Shown here one piece after another: positions 39,500 through 51,500 of a DNA stretch of 64,000 bases. The translations under genes were made by a program, and so were the position numbers. How positions within the stretch are numbered: position 1 is the first letter of the stretch; every line of letters begins with the position of its first letter. Below the pieces are notes generated by a model. The model worked only from the letters and a program-made list of their open reading frames with translations. It ran no database searches and had not been told where the DNA came from. This stretch comes from Arctopsyche grandis (Eukaryota > Arthropoda > Insecta > Trichoptera > Hydropsychidae). The stretch spans positions 8,866,501 to 8,930,500 of the forward strand of contig NC_135355.1 in NCBI RefSeq assembly GCF_051622035.1, read 5' to 3'.

Positions 39500-42400
39500 T
39501 TGTTGATGATCTAATTTTAGGGCAATTTCGAAAATTTATTTAAATTTTTAAATCTGACTCTTTTCTTCAAAATGTATTAGTTAATAATTATGATATTATC
39601 TGTCTATCAGAAACTTGGCTAAATGACTCATTCAATAATAGTGAGTTTTTTGATGCCAGATATCAGGTGTTTCGACGTGACAGAGATTATTCTCTTCATA
39701 ACCAAATATTTGGTGGTGGTGTAATCATAGCTGTGAAAAATAATCTACCCTCTGTCATTCAAAATAATTGGTTAACTTCCACAGAAGACCTTTGGATTAC
39801 TATTACCACTAAATTTTTTAAACTGAATATCTGTACTGTCTATATTCCTCCTGGTAATTCTCACCAAACTCTATTAGTTACCCATTTAAATAAAGTATCT
39901 GATCTAATAACCAATTATCCAGAGGATCGATTCATTTTACTCGGTGATTACAATCTTCCCACTATTGATTGGACAAAATACGACTCAAATCTGCATCTAT
40001 TTCCTTCCAATTGTATTAATTTTTCTTCCCTTTCCTTTACTCAATTCTTATCTTATAATAAACTTTATCAATACAATTATTTGTCAAATACTAATAATCG
40101 TATTCTTGACCTAGCTATTAGTAGTTTCCCCTTATATATTTCTCGTGCTGACTCTACGCTAATCCATGAAGATTCTCATCATTTATCCTTTTGCATCTCA
40201 ATAATTTACAACAAATCTTCACCCTTGAATTATAATTATAATAAAACTTTCCTCTTTAGAAAAGCTGACTATGCTACAATTATTCCAATTTTAAGCGATA
40301 TCAATTGGAATTCACTTTTGTCCAATTTAAATATTGATTTAGCTTGTAAAAAATTTTACGATACCTTACAAAATATTATTGAATGCCACGTCCCTTTTAC
40401 TCTTAAATCTAAGCGTACCAAATATCCCCCTTGGTTTACATCGTCTCTTATTAAAATAATAAAAGAAAAAAACAAATTCCATAAAAAATTTAAAATTTAT
40501 TCAAATCCCTTAGATTATCAAAGTTTTTCACTATTAAGAGCTCGAATTAAAAAATATTCTTTAATCTGCTTTAGAAATTATATTTCTCTTATTCAAAATA
40601 ATATTAAAACTAATCCCAAATCATTTTGGTCATATATAAATTCAAAAAAAAATACCTCCTCTTCATATCCTTCCGTAATGTATTATGGAAATAAGTCGGC
40701 TTCACATGGTTCTGAAATCTGTACCATTTTTGCTGACTATTTTGACTCCACTTTCAATAGTGATTCTACCATTAACCTTTCTATCTCTAATACAGATACT
40801 TCTTCTTGTAACTTATCTACTTTTCATTTTGACTTATCTACTGTACTCAGTCACATCAACTCTCTCAATGTTAATCTTGGTGCGGGTTGTGATGGTTTGC
40901 CTTCTTTTTTCCTTGTTAAATGTGCTGTCCCATTATCTCTTCCCATAACAATCCTTTTCAATCTTTCTATGTCGAACGGTAAATTTCCTGACTATTGGAA
41001 ATTATCTTACATCACCCCTATTTTTAAAAAAGGTGATAAGAATCTTATTGAGAATTACCGTCCTATATCTAAACTATCTGTCATTAGTAAAATCTTTGAA
41101 AAAATTATCTATAATTTCCTTTTCTCCAATTTCAAAAACTACATTATACCTGAACAACATGGTTTTTTTAAGGGGAGATCGGTAGAGACTAACCTGCTTA
41201 ATTTCACTAGTACTCTCACATCTTATATGGACAAACGAATCCAAATAGACGTCGTTTATACGGATTTCTCTAAAGCTTTTGATAAAATCAATCACAACCT
41301 TTTACTCAATAAACTTTGGTCCCTTGGAATCCGAGGAAATTTATTTCGTTGGATCTCTTCGTATATACTAAATCGTCACCAAATCATAATTCTCAATGGT
41401 TTTAGATCATCACTTAGACATATTCCTTCCGGTGTCCCACAAGGGTCGCATTTAGGTCCCTTATTCTTTTTACTCTATATTAATGATATCTCATACATCT
41501 TCAAACATTCCTTTATACTTCTTTACGCTGATGATTTAAAAATTTACAAACCTATATACACCATAGACGATTGTCATAAGATACAAGAAGATCTAGATAG
41601 ATTCTCTATATATTGTTTAAATAATGATCTTTTTATTAATCTAGAAAAATGCTCTATTTTAAATTTCACTAGAAATAAGTCAATTATTACTAATCAATAT
41701 CAATTAAATCATTCAATCCTTAACACGTCATCTTCTATTAAGGATCTTGGTGTAATACTCAATAATAAACTAGATTTCTCTGAACATATTTCTTTTATTT
41801 ACCAACAAAGCATTTAAATCTCTTGGATTCCTACTCCGCTCAACAAAACCCTTTAATGATCCTTATGTACTAAAATTACTTTATTTTTCCTTTGTAAGGT
41901 CTCACCTTGAATTTGCCTCAATTATCTGGTCACCTTTTTATTTATCCCATATTAATTGTATTGAGAAAGTTCAACTTAAATTTATTAAATCCTTACGCTA
42001 CCTTTTTCCTACCTATACCCATTCTACTGTTTCCGACATTTTAAAAATCCTTTCTTTTAACAATCTTTCTGTCAGGCGACGACATTCTGATGCTATATTC
42101 TTCTTTAAGCTCATAAATGATTTCCTTGATTGTTCTGATTTACTGAATAAGGTTAATTTCAGAATCCCAGTTCGATACCCTAGACGCGTTACACTCTTTT
42201 CACTTGATCCTTTCAATACTAATTCCCAAAAATATTTTTATCTGCAGCGCGTTTATCGTATGTTTAACGGAGAGCTGAATGAGGTTGATCTGTTTGGTAT
42301 TTCCCTACATCAATTCAGGTCTAACATCAAGAGAATCTTGACCGATTGATTCATTTTTTCTTCTATTCTATTTTTCCAATATTTCCATTATTTTTATACT

Positions 42401-42795
42401 TTAGTTTAGTTATGTAATGTGCTATTTAATCATATTATAGCTTTCATTCCTTTCCATTTCATTTGTTTATTTTGTATTTACCTTTTTCATTTGTTTTTTA
42501 TATTTGTAAATTTCAATTTCTTCTTATATTCTATCTTATAACCTTTTCCAAATATTTTAATACTATAGTTTAATTATGCAATGTACTACATATTTTGTCA
42601 TGCCTTTATTCTTTACTTTTTAATTTGTTTTCCTTATATTTATCTTTTTCATTTTTGTAAAAATCTATTATTGGACTCGGGTGTTACATATATTATTTAT
42701 TTACTTTTTGTGTTTTTTATACCTATCTCTGTACATCCTGTCTGTTGATTTTTCAATTAATAAAATAAATAAATAAATAAATAAATAAAATAAAT
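39500..42795 (+). mobile_element. Non-LTR retrotransposon copy
   Basis: Covers the ORF above plus a 3' UTR of about 410 bp ending in an 'aataaataaataaataaat' tail near 42762-42795. The 5' boundary is approximate, and target duplications were not found. Confidence 0.75.
39544..42349 (+). pseudogene. Non-LTR retrotransposon ORF2 (endonuclease-reverse transcriptase), frameshifted
   Basis: The frame opens at 39544, just after an in-frame stop, and runs to a +1 shift near 41800, then continues to a stop at 42347-42349. The N-terminal part is an APE-type endonuclease missing its first motifs: YDIICLSETWLNDSF, LLGDYNLPTIDW, HEDSHHLSF. The reverse transcriptase domain follows: ENYRPISKLSVISKIFEKII, TDFSKAFDKINH, SGVPQGSHLGPLFFLLYIND, and the catalytic YADD. 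The C terminus after the shift has LEFASIIWSPFYL and RRRHSDAIFFFKLIND. The order and motifs fit the Jockey/CR1 group; I cannot fix the clade. The copy is 5'-truncated with one frameshift and so is probably dead but fairly young. Confidence 0.9.
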
Positions 42796-43340
42796 TGTGC
42801 ATGTTCTGTTTTAACTTTCAATATTTAATTTTAATTTTAATATATTGATTATAATTTTATTTTGACACTTGAATTTAATTTTGATACTTGAATTTAATTT
42901 TAATATAATAATAATAGTTTAAATTTTGATATTTAATTTCAATTTTAAAATTTAATTTTTATTTCGATATTTTGTACGCTACTGGTTTTAAAAGTTGGCC
43001 TGTGTTCGTGAAAAGTTCGTTGGCTTGGTGCGTACGCACCATAACACATTGTACAGATCTTTTAGTCCACGAAGTAACTTGTTATGTATTGGAAACAAAT
43101 GCGTGTAAATAGCATACCGACAGAAACATCATTAAGCCAGCAGTATATTTTGTTCAGTTTTATTTCATGGTACACATTTAAGCATATATGTAATTAAAAA
43201 AAAACTATAATTGATTAATTACTTTGTGGTAACCCCTAGGTTACCCTAGATTACTAACACAGTCGTCTCACTCACCCTACCCCCATAACTTCATATTTTA
43301 TTATAAAATGTAAAATAAATAACATTTCACACAAAAAATC
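42796..43340. other. AT-rich spacer
   Basis: No gene. Contains repeated 'tttaattttaat' type words. Confidence 0.4.
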
Positions 43341-43342
43341 GG

Positions 43343-43600
43343 TTCGGTGATTATTGTTCACAAAGCGCTCGCCCTAAAGTTACTAAAATCTCTATAATGG
43401 AACATCTGGCAGCACTTGTGGTAAACGGACTACTAGTCATATGTGAACCAGTCACAGAACAACCGGTCGCTCTAGATCGGTCACACGTGATCACCCGTCA
43501 ACACTAAAACTGGTCACACCCTAAAACTGGCCACACCCTAAAACTGGTCACATCCGAAAATTGGTCACGAAAAAACTGGTCACACCCAAAAATTCGACCA
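43343..43600. mobile_element. Foldback-family copy with 18-bp tandem units
   Basis: Starts 'ggttcggtgattattgttca', shares 'ggaacatctggcagc' with 25.0 kb and 'ggtcgctctagatcggtcac' with 38.8 kb. Bases 43505-43590 hold about five degenerate units of 'aaaactggtcacaccct'. Confidence 0.7.
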
Positions 43601-43609
43601 ATTTTTAAT

Positions 43610-43800
43610 TGAAAAAATTTAGATATGGCCGACGATTTCAATAGAATAATTATTTTCGAAAACGCATTTAAAACTTGTTTAAAAAATTGATTTTGCGGTG
43701 AATTGTCCGTGCGCTGAATTGTCGTGCGCTGAATTGTCTGTGCCGAATTGTCGGCGCTGAGGTGACGTGCGCTGAGCTGTCGGGGCGCCGCGGCGCCTTC
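43610..43800 (+). repeat. 'gcgctgaattgtcgt' minisatellite element, copy 1
   Basis: A conserved module 'gatatggccgacgatttcaa' and 'attttcgaaaacgca' is followed by degenerate 12-15-bp units of 'gcgctgaattgtcgt'. Confidence 0.75.
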
Positions 43801-44779
43801 AAAATTCAAAACATCTATAATTCACATCTATATAAAACATCTATAATTCAAAAGAAAAACAATAATTGCATTTAACAATAATTAAATAAAAATTGTAAAT
43901 TAATATATTTCCTTATTTTCAACATCTTTAAATCAATAGACAAGCTCCCATAGCTCCCGTTAAAGGAATATAGCTTATTATTATAAATAATTTTAAATTA
44001 AATGAAGCAAGTAAATAAATTGATAGTATTTTGAGACATCTGTGAATGAAACAAAACAATAATAAGAAGAGGCTACTAAAACTTAATTTAATTATTTTGA
44101 ATATTATTATATATCTTTGAAATGGTAGCACGGCATAATCATTAAATTAGTTTAAAAAAATATATCATTTTTCAAGCACGGATAATTACGGATAATCGGG
44201 AGTTTACTGTATTAAAAAAAATAAAGTAAGTTAACTACTGATATTTTGAGACATCTATGAATGAAACAAGATAGTAAAAATTTATTTAATTTTTGTTAAT
44301 TAATATTAATATTTTACGCCATCTATGAGTAAATGGAAAAGCATTAATTTAATCGGGATTTTGATGGCACCAATTTATGTTTATATATTGGTTCATAGAT
44401 GTCATAAATTATATTTTTATCATTAATAAAATTAAAGTTGAATGGCTTTTTCCGTTTATAATTAATGAATCTCCACCATTTTCCATGTGCATATTTTTTC
44501 ATGTCCGCTTTTTTCTGTGTCTGATTTTTTACAGTGCAGAATAATCTCAAATCCCAGTAACGCCTAAGTGTTAAAACCCCAATTCAATTAAAGCCTATCT
44601 ATTGATTCATAGCTGTCGTGAAATTCTACCACGTTAACTAAATTAATTGCTTTTTTAAAATTTTGTTTCATTCATAGATGTCTCTAAACAAAATAAGTGG
44701 TATGTCAAAGAGAATATGAATAAAAAATTTCGGAAGTAACCAACTTTATCTATATACATATGTACATATATTACACGGT

Positions 44780-44990
44780 GGCATAACAAATCAGCGCAAA
44801 CCAACTTAGCGCCGACCTTTCGGCGCAGACAACTCAGCGCAACGACAATTCAGCGCAAAATCAATTTTTTCAATAAGTTTTAAATGCGTTTTCGAAAATA
44901 ATCACTATATTGAAATTGTCGGCCATATTTACATGATAATTTCATAAATGCGAATAAATTTATTTGATACTCTTTGTGCCTTGAAAAATG
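44780..44990 (-). repeat. 'gcgctgaattgtcgt' minisatellite element, copy 2
   Basis: Same module as 43610 in reverse: 'cagcgcaacgacaattcagc' units, then 'tgcgttttcgaaaataat' and 'gaaattgtcggccatat'. Confidence 0.75.
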
Positions 44991-45564
44991 CTATCCAAAC
45001 TTTAACGTATGCAGGGTAATATTAATCAATGGATAATAATAGGATAATAGGATAATAGGATAATTTAAATCAATGGTCGATAAATAGGTCAATACATACA
45101 TACATACGTATACGCGTACATTTTAGATATGAATAGCAAAACCCATGAAGACGGGCTTGCGAACCTTGATCTAGAATCCGTTCATACGTAAGATTTTTTG
45201 CTGTGGTATGCTGGTGTGGAAACTCTTTTTAAGAAATATTTTTTGCGGAACTCATTTGAGAAACCTTGAATACGTAGGATTTTAAAACATAATTTTTGAG
45301 GAAAAAACCGAAAACCAAAGATCCTCCCATTTTTATCACAAGCAAAGCCCATAGTGACGATGAGCGAACCTTGGTTTATAAACCCTGCATACGTAAGATT
45401 TTGGATAATTAAAAGGTAATACGTAAAAAACCTTTTTTTTTTTTTTAAATTTAACTGCCTGGTTTAGAAACGATGCTAAAGAAAAAAAAAATTGCGGCCT
45501 TAGTTTAGAAATCTTGCTTGCGAAATATTTCGTGGACCCCAGTGATAAAATCATATAGACACCT

Positions 45565-45820
45565 AAATATAATCAAATAAATTTATTCGCATTTTATGAA
45601 ATTATTTTATAGATATGGCCGATAATTTCAATAAAGTAATTATTTTCGAAAACGCTTGAAAAAAAAAAGATTTTGGCTGAATTGTCCGTGTGCTGAATAG
45701 TCCATGCGCTGAATTGTCGTGCGCTAAGTTGTCGTGCGCTAAGTTGTCGTGTAGTGAGTTGTTCGTGCGCCGAGTTGTCTGCGCTGAGAGGTCGGCGCTG
45801 AGTTGTCGGGCTACCTCGAT
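45565..45820 (+). repeat. 'gcgctgaattgtcgt' minisatellite element, copy 3
   Basis: Plus orientation, with a further shared flank 'aaataaatttattcgcattt'. Together with copy 2 it forms a large inverted repeat around 45.0-45.55 kb. Confidence 0.75.
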
Positions 45821-45854
45821 TTTTATCACCATAAATATTATAAGCAATGAGTAT

Positions 45855-46299
45855 TGTTGCGTAGGGGTGGGTGGAGGATCCAAGTAAAAGGCCAACAGTC
45901 GTTTCACAGCATTTATTGATGATTAAGGAGATACACGCACTGACAGTGCTCAGTCCAGAATGACATGATATCGCCTACGCACCGCCTTATAAAGGGTAGA
46001 TCTCTCAGGACGTCTAATCTGTTTACCTGTTGTATAGTCACGTATTCGGATATGTATTTCCACGACATTGGGTCTCCCCGTACCGATTCTGAGAAAGGCC
46101 TAATAACGGTCATTGTTTAGCCTAAATGCACTTAGAGTCCAGATATAATCTTGGAAGTAAGTGCAAGCACTTAGTTAATCCGTTAACAGATATCCGTTGG
46201 TCCTAAGTGCAAGCACTTAGTTAATCCGATAACAGATAACCCTTGAACGGTCACATAGTCTCTGGGATTCTATTCGCTTAATCCGCGGCGTACGTAACA
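45855..46299 (-). mobile_element. Solo LTR of a Ty3/gypsy-like retroelement
   Basis: On the minus strand it begins TGTTACGTACGCCGC and ends TACGCAACA, a TG...CA terminal pattern. It is flanked by a perfect 4-bp duplication GTAT (45851-45854, 46300-46303). It contains a TATA-like 'ctttataaggc' and AATAAA, in promoter-then-poly(A) order. Two copies of 'taagtgcaagcacttagtta' lie in its upstream part. No internal coding region, so it is a recombination product. Confidence 0.8.
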
Positions 46300-46304
46300 G
46301 TATC

Positions 46305-47165
46305 AATAAGATAAAAAGTCATGTAATATTGTTTAAAAAAAAAAAACTATTTCCGGTTTACAAATTTTGTCCAAAACCTTATCAATTCTAGGTTAGTATA
46401 TTCATAATACAAATATAAATTTTCAGCTCAATACGTTGAGTAGATAGAGTGATAAAAATCGTGTGGTTTCATGACATTGATTGAATTTTCTAGTGAAAAT
46501 TACGCATATTTAAAGGGCCAAAAAAAATAGTAGAAGAAAAATCGAACAAAGGTAAACTGCCTTTTTCGGTCGACTGATCTTCACAAAATTTTATATTTTA
46601 CTTGATATTTCGGTGAATTACTCAAAAAACCTCGACTCTTTGGAGTAATAGTAGTACTTCCGGTTTAGGTAAAAATATTTTTAAAATACTAATTTTACTT
46701 ATTACATGTAAAAAAAATCGATCAGATTTGTTGAATGGCTTAGAAAATAATTGAATCCAAAACAGAAACTGATAGTAAGTAAGTTTCATTTCAATAAGAC
46801 TAACGGTGTTCAAAAAATCTCCAAAATATACAACCACACAATTATCATTGAAGAAAAAAATAAAAATCAAGCTCTGGACTATCATTGTGGTTCATTTATA
46901 CTAAAATGGGATGTTCTACATCGACAAGATCGGCAAGATCGTCCAATAAAATAGCCCGTTATTTTGCGGCAGGCAGGGCTTTGAAACTGTAGAAATAAAA
47001 AGAAAATTTTTCATTGAAATCAGTGATTCAACAATAAAAAAATGGAGACCCAGAGAAACTGGACATTACGCCTGGAAATTGTCGACAAGTTATATTTTCC
47101 AAATTCAGCTCCTTCAGCACCGATGGCTTTCCGAATTTTCGGCACGTGATCTGGGGATGTTTTTC
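46305..47165. other. Gene-free interval with a dispersed-repeat copy
   Basis: 46330-46720 is a minus-strand copy of the repeat at 5040-5660. No gene seen. Confidence 0.5.
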
Positions 47166-47167
47166 CT

Positions 47168-47310
47168 GGTTCGGTGACTACATATTTCGCACACGTCACT
47201 AAAATCTCGATCACGGAATATTTGGCACTCGGAAATTTCACCCACACTAACGAGAATTCGCGATTTTCGTGACAACGATTGCTGTTTGCGAGATTGTAAG
47301 TTTACTGTTT
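47168..47310. mobile_element. Foldback-family fragment
   Basis: Begins 'tggttcggtgactacata' and shares 'cactaaaatctc' and 'aattcgcgattttcgtg' with the 24.6-25.2 kb arms. Confidence 0.55.
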
Positions 47311-47758
47311 TCCCTATCATGGAACTGAAAGAGAGTAATTTTTGATAGGTGCCATCGACCGCAAAATGTATTTAAAAAATCATACATACAGTATTTAATT
47401 TGCCTACGGTAATTTTATAATCCGGTCGTACAAATAGATAGGCATAATTGCACTTTCTCTTTTACAATATAGTAATTTTTTGCGTTACATTTAACAAATT
47501 AACAAACTGGACTAATAATTTTGCCGGAAGTATGACGGTTGAATTTAATCCATAGTTTTTTTTAACAATCAGCTTGTGCTAAATTTAGCATGTAGAAAGT
47601 GAACTAACAATTACGTAGGTAAATCGATTATTTCCGTTTTGCACTACTCCTCTATGTAAAATAGTTCCTCTTTCATAAAGAAAAGCCTACAATTATAACC
47701 ATGGATATTTTTCATTTTAACAAAATGCTTAAAACCGGTTACAATAGATGGGTGGAAT

Positions 47759-48523
47759 CAGGGCCGTGCCTACCATATGTACAAATGTGTGCAACACACA
47801 CAGGCGGCCGAAAGAAACGAGAGTCAAAAAAAAAAAAATTCTTAAAAAATACGAAACAAGACATCGTACTTTTTAAAATGAATTTAGATTGTCTTGTTGT
47901 ATACTTGTGGATTGCTGTTGCAAGTTACAACTTGTAACACACGCTATAATTCGAGGAAATGACGGGATAGCAGGTATAGTTTCGGTCCACATACAGCTAG
48001 GTCTTTTATGTTCTATTATCTTCGCGACTGCCAGATGTATTTTTTTAAGAATGTTGCGTATTGGTTGGTCATTGAAAGAACAATGTCCTAACTGTGGGAT
48101 TGTGGGTGAAAACACTATATTTTCATGAATGAACTTGAAAACGTTCAGCCTCTCTTTTCGTCTGGTCCTGTTCAGATCTTCTTCTTCAACAATGTTGAGT
48201 ATTGGTTGGTCATCGAAAGAACAATGTCCTAAATGTGGCATTGGGGGTAAAAACACTTTATTTTCATAAATGAATTTGAAAACGTTTAGTCTCTCTTGTC
48301 GTCTGATTCTGTTCAGAACTAAACGTCTGTTTTTCTGGTTACTTTTTATTGTGATTAAAATTTTCAGTGCTATATTTCTCACACAAGGTATCACAAGGTA
48401 AGATTTTTGCACTACTCGCAGGCATTTTTTTTTATTAATATGATTTATACAAATGCTGATAAAATTAAAGAGCGGCCGATTTAAGTTTAAACACAGGCAG
48501 CTGAACTCCTAGGTGCGGCCCTG
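47759..48523 (-). mobile_element. hAT-like element, 765 bp, with coding remnant
   Basis: Short inverted ends CAGGGCCG and GCGGCCCTG are flanked by GGTGGAAT (47751-47758) and TGTGGAAT (48524-48531), an 8-bp TSD with one change. The minus strand carries a 179-codon frame (48412-47873) in which one block appears twice: RQERLNVFKFIYENKVF and PHLGHCSFDDQPILNI, then RKERLNVFKFIHENIVF and PQLGHCSFNDQPIRNI. I do not recognise the protein. Confidence 0.65.
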
Positions 48524-48539
48524 TGTGGAATGTTTCTAA

Positions 48540-49475
48540 ATCATACAAATCTCTATAGCGTTAGTGCTGCAATTGTGAAATCTTTCAAAGAATGTATGTA
48601 CGTACATACATACATAAGTGCATTCGTGCATGCAATAATTATTATCCAGTGCTCTGCGCCGACTTTTTCCATTTTGTTAATGATTACAATCGTTTTTTGT
48701 TTCAAAACATTTGTCGATAATAAGAATTAATAACATAGTAATTATGTATAATATAAAAACTGAAATCTAACATGTACATATTTATATAGAGGAAATTATT
48801 TTGATTTCAGCATGTAGTGTTTATTTACAGTGACTGTATTATTATAAATGATAAATAATTTAATTTTTCTAAAATGCAATATCATATTTGATTATTAAGA
48901 ATTAATATGTCAATTAAAATATACACATTTTACCCACAGGTTGAATGTACATATGTAGTTTGGCCAAGCATAGTATAAATGGAGCACTCACCAGCCAATT
49001 TATCGAGTGATAAGTAGAGATCGGACCGGAAGCGTGCCGTTCATTGTTAATTGTTTGCTGTGCTTTGTCCAATTTTATGAAGAACCTTTTTTTTTGCACT
49101 CTAGCTTTGTAAATAGACCCAAAACGCCCTGATTCCTAGAAAAAGCACGCTTCCTATCTGTCCTTTAGTGATAAGTCGCTTGTTTAATTGCTTGCTACGA
49201 TAATTATCGTAGTAGGTGATGCCATGTATAAGTGACCCTACAGTAGAACACTCACCGGAAAATTTATATACCAGTATAATACACAATAAAACTCATTGTT
49301 TTCTATCCATTGTGATGATATTAAACTTCAACAGAAATTTAGAAGTATGTGCAAACACGTGTTATTAGGCACATTCAACATTGACCAATTTTAAACATAA
49401 CAGCGACACTTATAAAACCACAGATTTCTTCACCGGTGCTTCATATTCTTTGTAAAATGTTTTTAAACGTACGTG
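48540..49475. other. Gene-free spacer
   Basis: AT-rich, nothing coding. Two short similar segments near 48980 and 49240 ('gcactcacc..ccaattta'). Confidence 0.4.
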
Positions 49476-49572
49476 TACATTTATCTGCTGCAGATGTATT
49501 ACAATAGAATCGCGTTTTCGTAAAAACCATGATAATTGAGGAAATGCATCATTATTTCCTAACCATTTTAAT

Positions 49573-51043
49573 TATTTATTTATTTAACGTTTTGGACCAT
49601 TGTGGCATTACAGGAAGAACCTATTGCGCCATAATGGCCTACATAATGAAATAAGAGTGGGAGAAAACAAAAAATAAAAAAAAAATTAATAGATAGAACA
49701 AAAAGCAAAAGCAAAAGCAAAAAATTAAGATACAAAAAATTACAAAAAAAAGAAAAGTAAAAAATAATACAGAATTTTTTTACAATCATAAAAAAATGTA
49801 AAGTAATAATTAAAATTAAAATAAGTAAATACAAAGAAGGGAATGTCTTGCACCTGCAGTCTGTTCCGATAAATAAGAACAAGCTTCAAGTACAAAACAT
49901 CCCTGCGAGGGCCAAATGGAAGAGAGTAGATTAAGATTCCACACATGCATACATCACATTCAAATTGAGAGAATAATGATGAGCGTAGGTTACCAGATAA
50001 ATATGTTAAAATAATATCCGATGATCTACGCTCACTTAGGTGGAAAATATCGCATTCAGGCACGATTTCATTGAGAAGTCGAATAGCTCTTGGAATAAGA
50101 GTAGGGTTTCTGATTTCCCGGACTTTTTCAATTCCCGGGACACGGGACGGAGCTCGGGAGTGTTCCCGGGATTCCCGGGATCCCGGGACACATGTAAAAA
50201 AACTTTTTTTTCAATTTAATATATTTTTTATTAATAAAAAAATATTTATGTATTTACAAAACAATACATAATATATATGTATCTATTAACTCGAAAAAAT
50301 GTAATTTTAAAATTAAACTTATTTCAAGTAGCTTCTTAAGAATACTAAAATATTTAAATGAGAATCCGAAAGTCTAATTCTAGATTTGGTACAAAAATTT
50401 CCAGCAATGGAAAAAACTTTCAGTTTCGGTCGAAGTTGGTTTTATTGTTAAAAGGGACGAAATTTTTTTTTTAAATTATCGATTTTTTCTCCTGTCAGCA
50501 TGATATTTTAATTTCTTCTTTAAAGTCGAGGTTATTTTTACTTCCGTTATTTTGTATATTCGTCTTTGATAACTCCTTATTTAATTATTCATTCATCGTC
50601 AAACACACAATTGTTTCATCTTCAGCCGAATCTAAAAGAGTTTCTTCCATTGTGGAGTCGTCAATACAAGAAGGATATACTCGCTTCATAATAGTTTCAC
50701 CATAGGATATATGTACATTCGCTTTTATTACAACATTTAAAGAATGTTTTGTTCGGCATAAAATCAGTTATTTAATTTTACGATTCTTTGTGTATTTGAT
50801 TTATTATTTCCCTTCGTGTAGTCGTGAAAATGTTGTATGTTTTCAAGATTTTTTTTAAATCCAATTCCCGGGATTCGAGATAAAAATTCCCGGGACACGG
50901 GACAACAAAAATTCCGTAAATTCCCGGGAATGTCTGTCCCGGGTCGACCCGGGTCAGAAACCCTAAATAGGAGCCATTCGAAAAAGAACTGTGCGAGCAG
51001 GAGGTACAACCATCAAATGATTATGTCTACCACGCACATAGTT
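49573..51043 (-). mobile_element. 3' end of a non-LTR retroposon, interrupted by a MITE
   Basis: On the minus strand the sequence runs from 'gataactatgtgcgtgg' to an 'aaataaataaataatt' tail. It encodes ARTVLFEW and, past the MITE, PRAIRLLNEIVPECDIFHLS, typical of a non-LTR reverse transcriptase C terminus. About 600 bp without the MITE. Confidence 0.65.
50102..50965. mobile_element. hAT-like MITE with ccc/ggg palindromes
   Basis: Ends TAGGGTTTCTGA and TCAGAAACCCTA, flanked by AATAAGAG (50094-50101) and AATAGGAG (50966-50973), an 8-bp TSD with one change. Several 'attcccgggacacggga' words lie near both ends. Confidence 0.7.
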
Positions 51044-51460
51044 ATCATGAAGAACATTTCAGAAATTTACATTTATATTACATTTTATATTTATTTATAT
51101 TACATTTATCTGCTGCAGATGTATTACAATAGAATTGCGTTTTCGTAAAAACCATGATAATTGAGGAGATGCATTATTATTTCCTAACCATTTTAATCAT
51201 GAAGTACAATGTAGAAATTTACATTTATATTACATTTTATATTTATTTTTATAACATTAATATTACATATATCTGCTGCAGATGTATTACAATAGAATTG
51301 CGTTTTCGTAAAAACCATAATAATTGAGGAAATGCATTATTATTTCCTAACCATTTTAATCATTAAGTACAATGTAGAAATAATAGAAGTGTGTAAGGGT
51401 ATTTCTTAATTTTCTTTTAATATAATATTAAATTAGTTTACACATATACGTATGTACATA

Positions 51461-51500
51461 CTAGCTGACCAAAATTGATGAATCAATTTGTTTCAATAAT
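51461..51500 (-). mobile_element. Helitron-like 3' terminus, minus orientation
   Basis: CTAG at 51461-51464 next to a perfect 8-bp stem (aaattgat/atcaattt). On the minus strand: stem, CTAG, then T. The 5' end was not identified. Confidence 0.45.

Larger units (their letters stand above)
49480..51360. repeat. Three-copy tandem repeat (about 162 bp unit) split by a retroposon
   Basis: Units sharing 'tctgctgcagatgtattaca' and 'aaatgcat..tatttcctaacc' lie at 49480-49572, 51104-51196 and 51270-51360. The first is separated from the second by the insertion at 49573-51043. Confidence 0.8.

Noticed and set aside
40685-40948. 87-codon frame within the retrotransposon
   Set aside because: Out-of-frame shadow of the reverse transcriptase ORF.
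43504-43809. 101-codon minus frame with RTTIQRTDNS-type repeats
   Set aside because: Derived from the 'gcgctgaattgtcgt' minisatellite.
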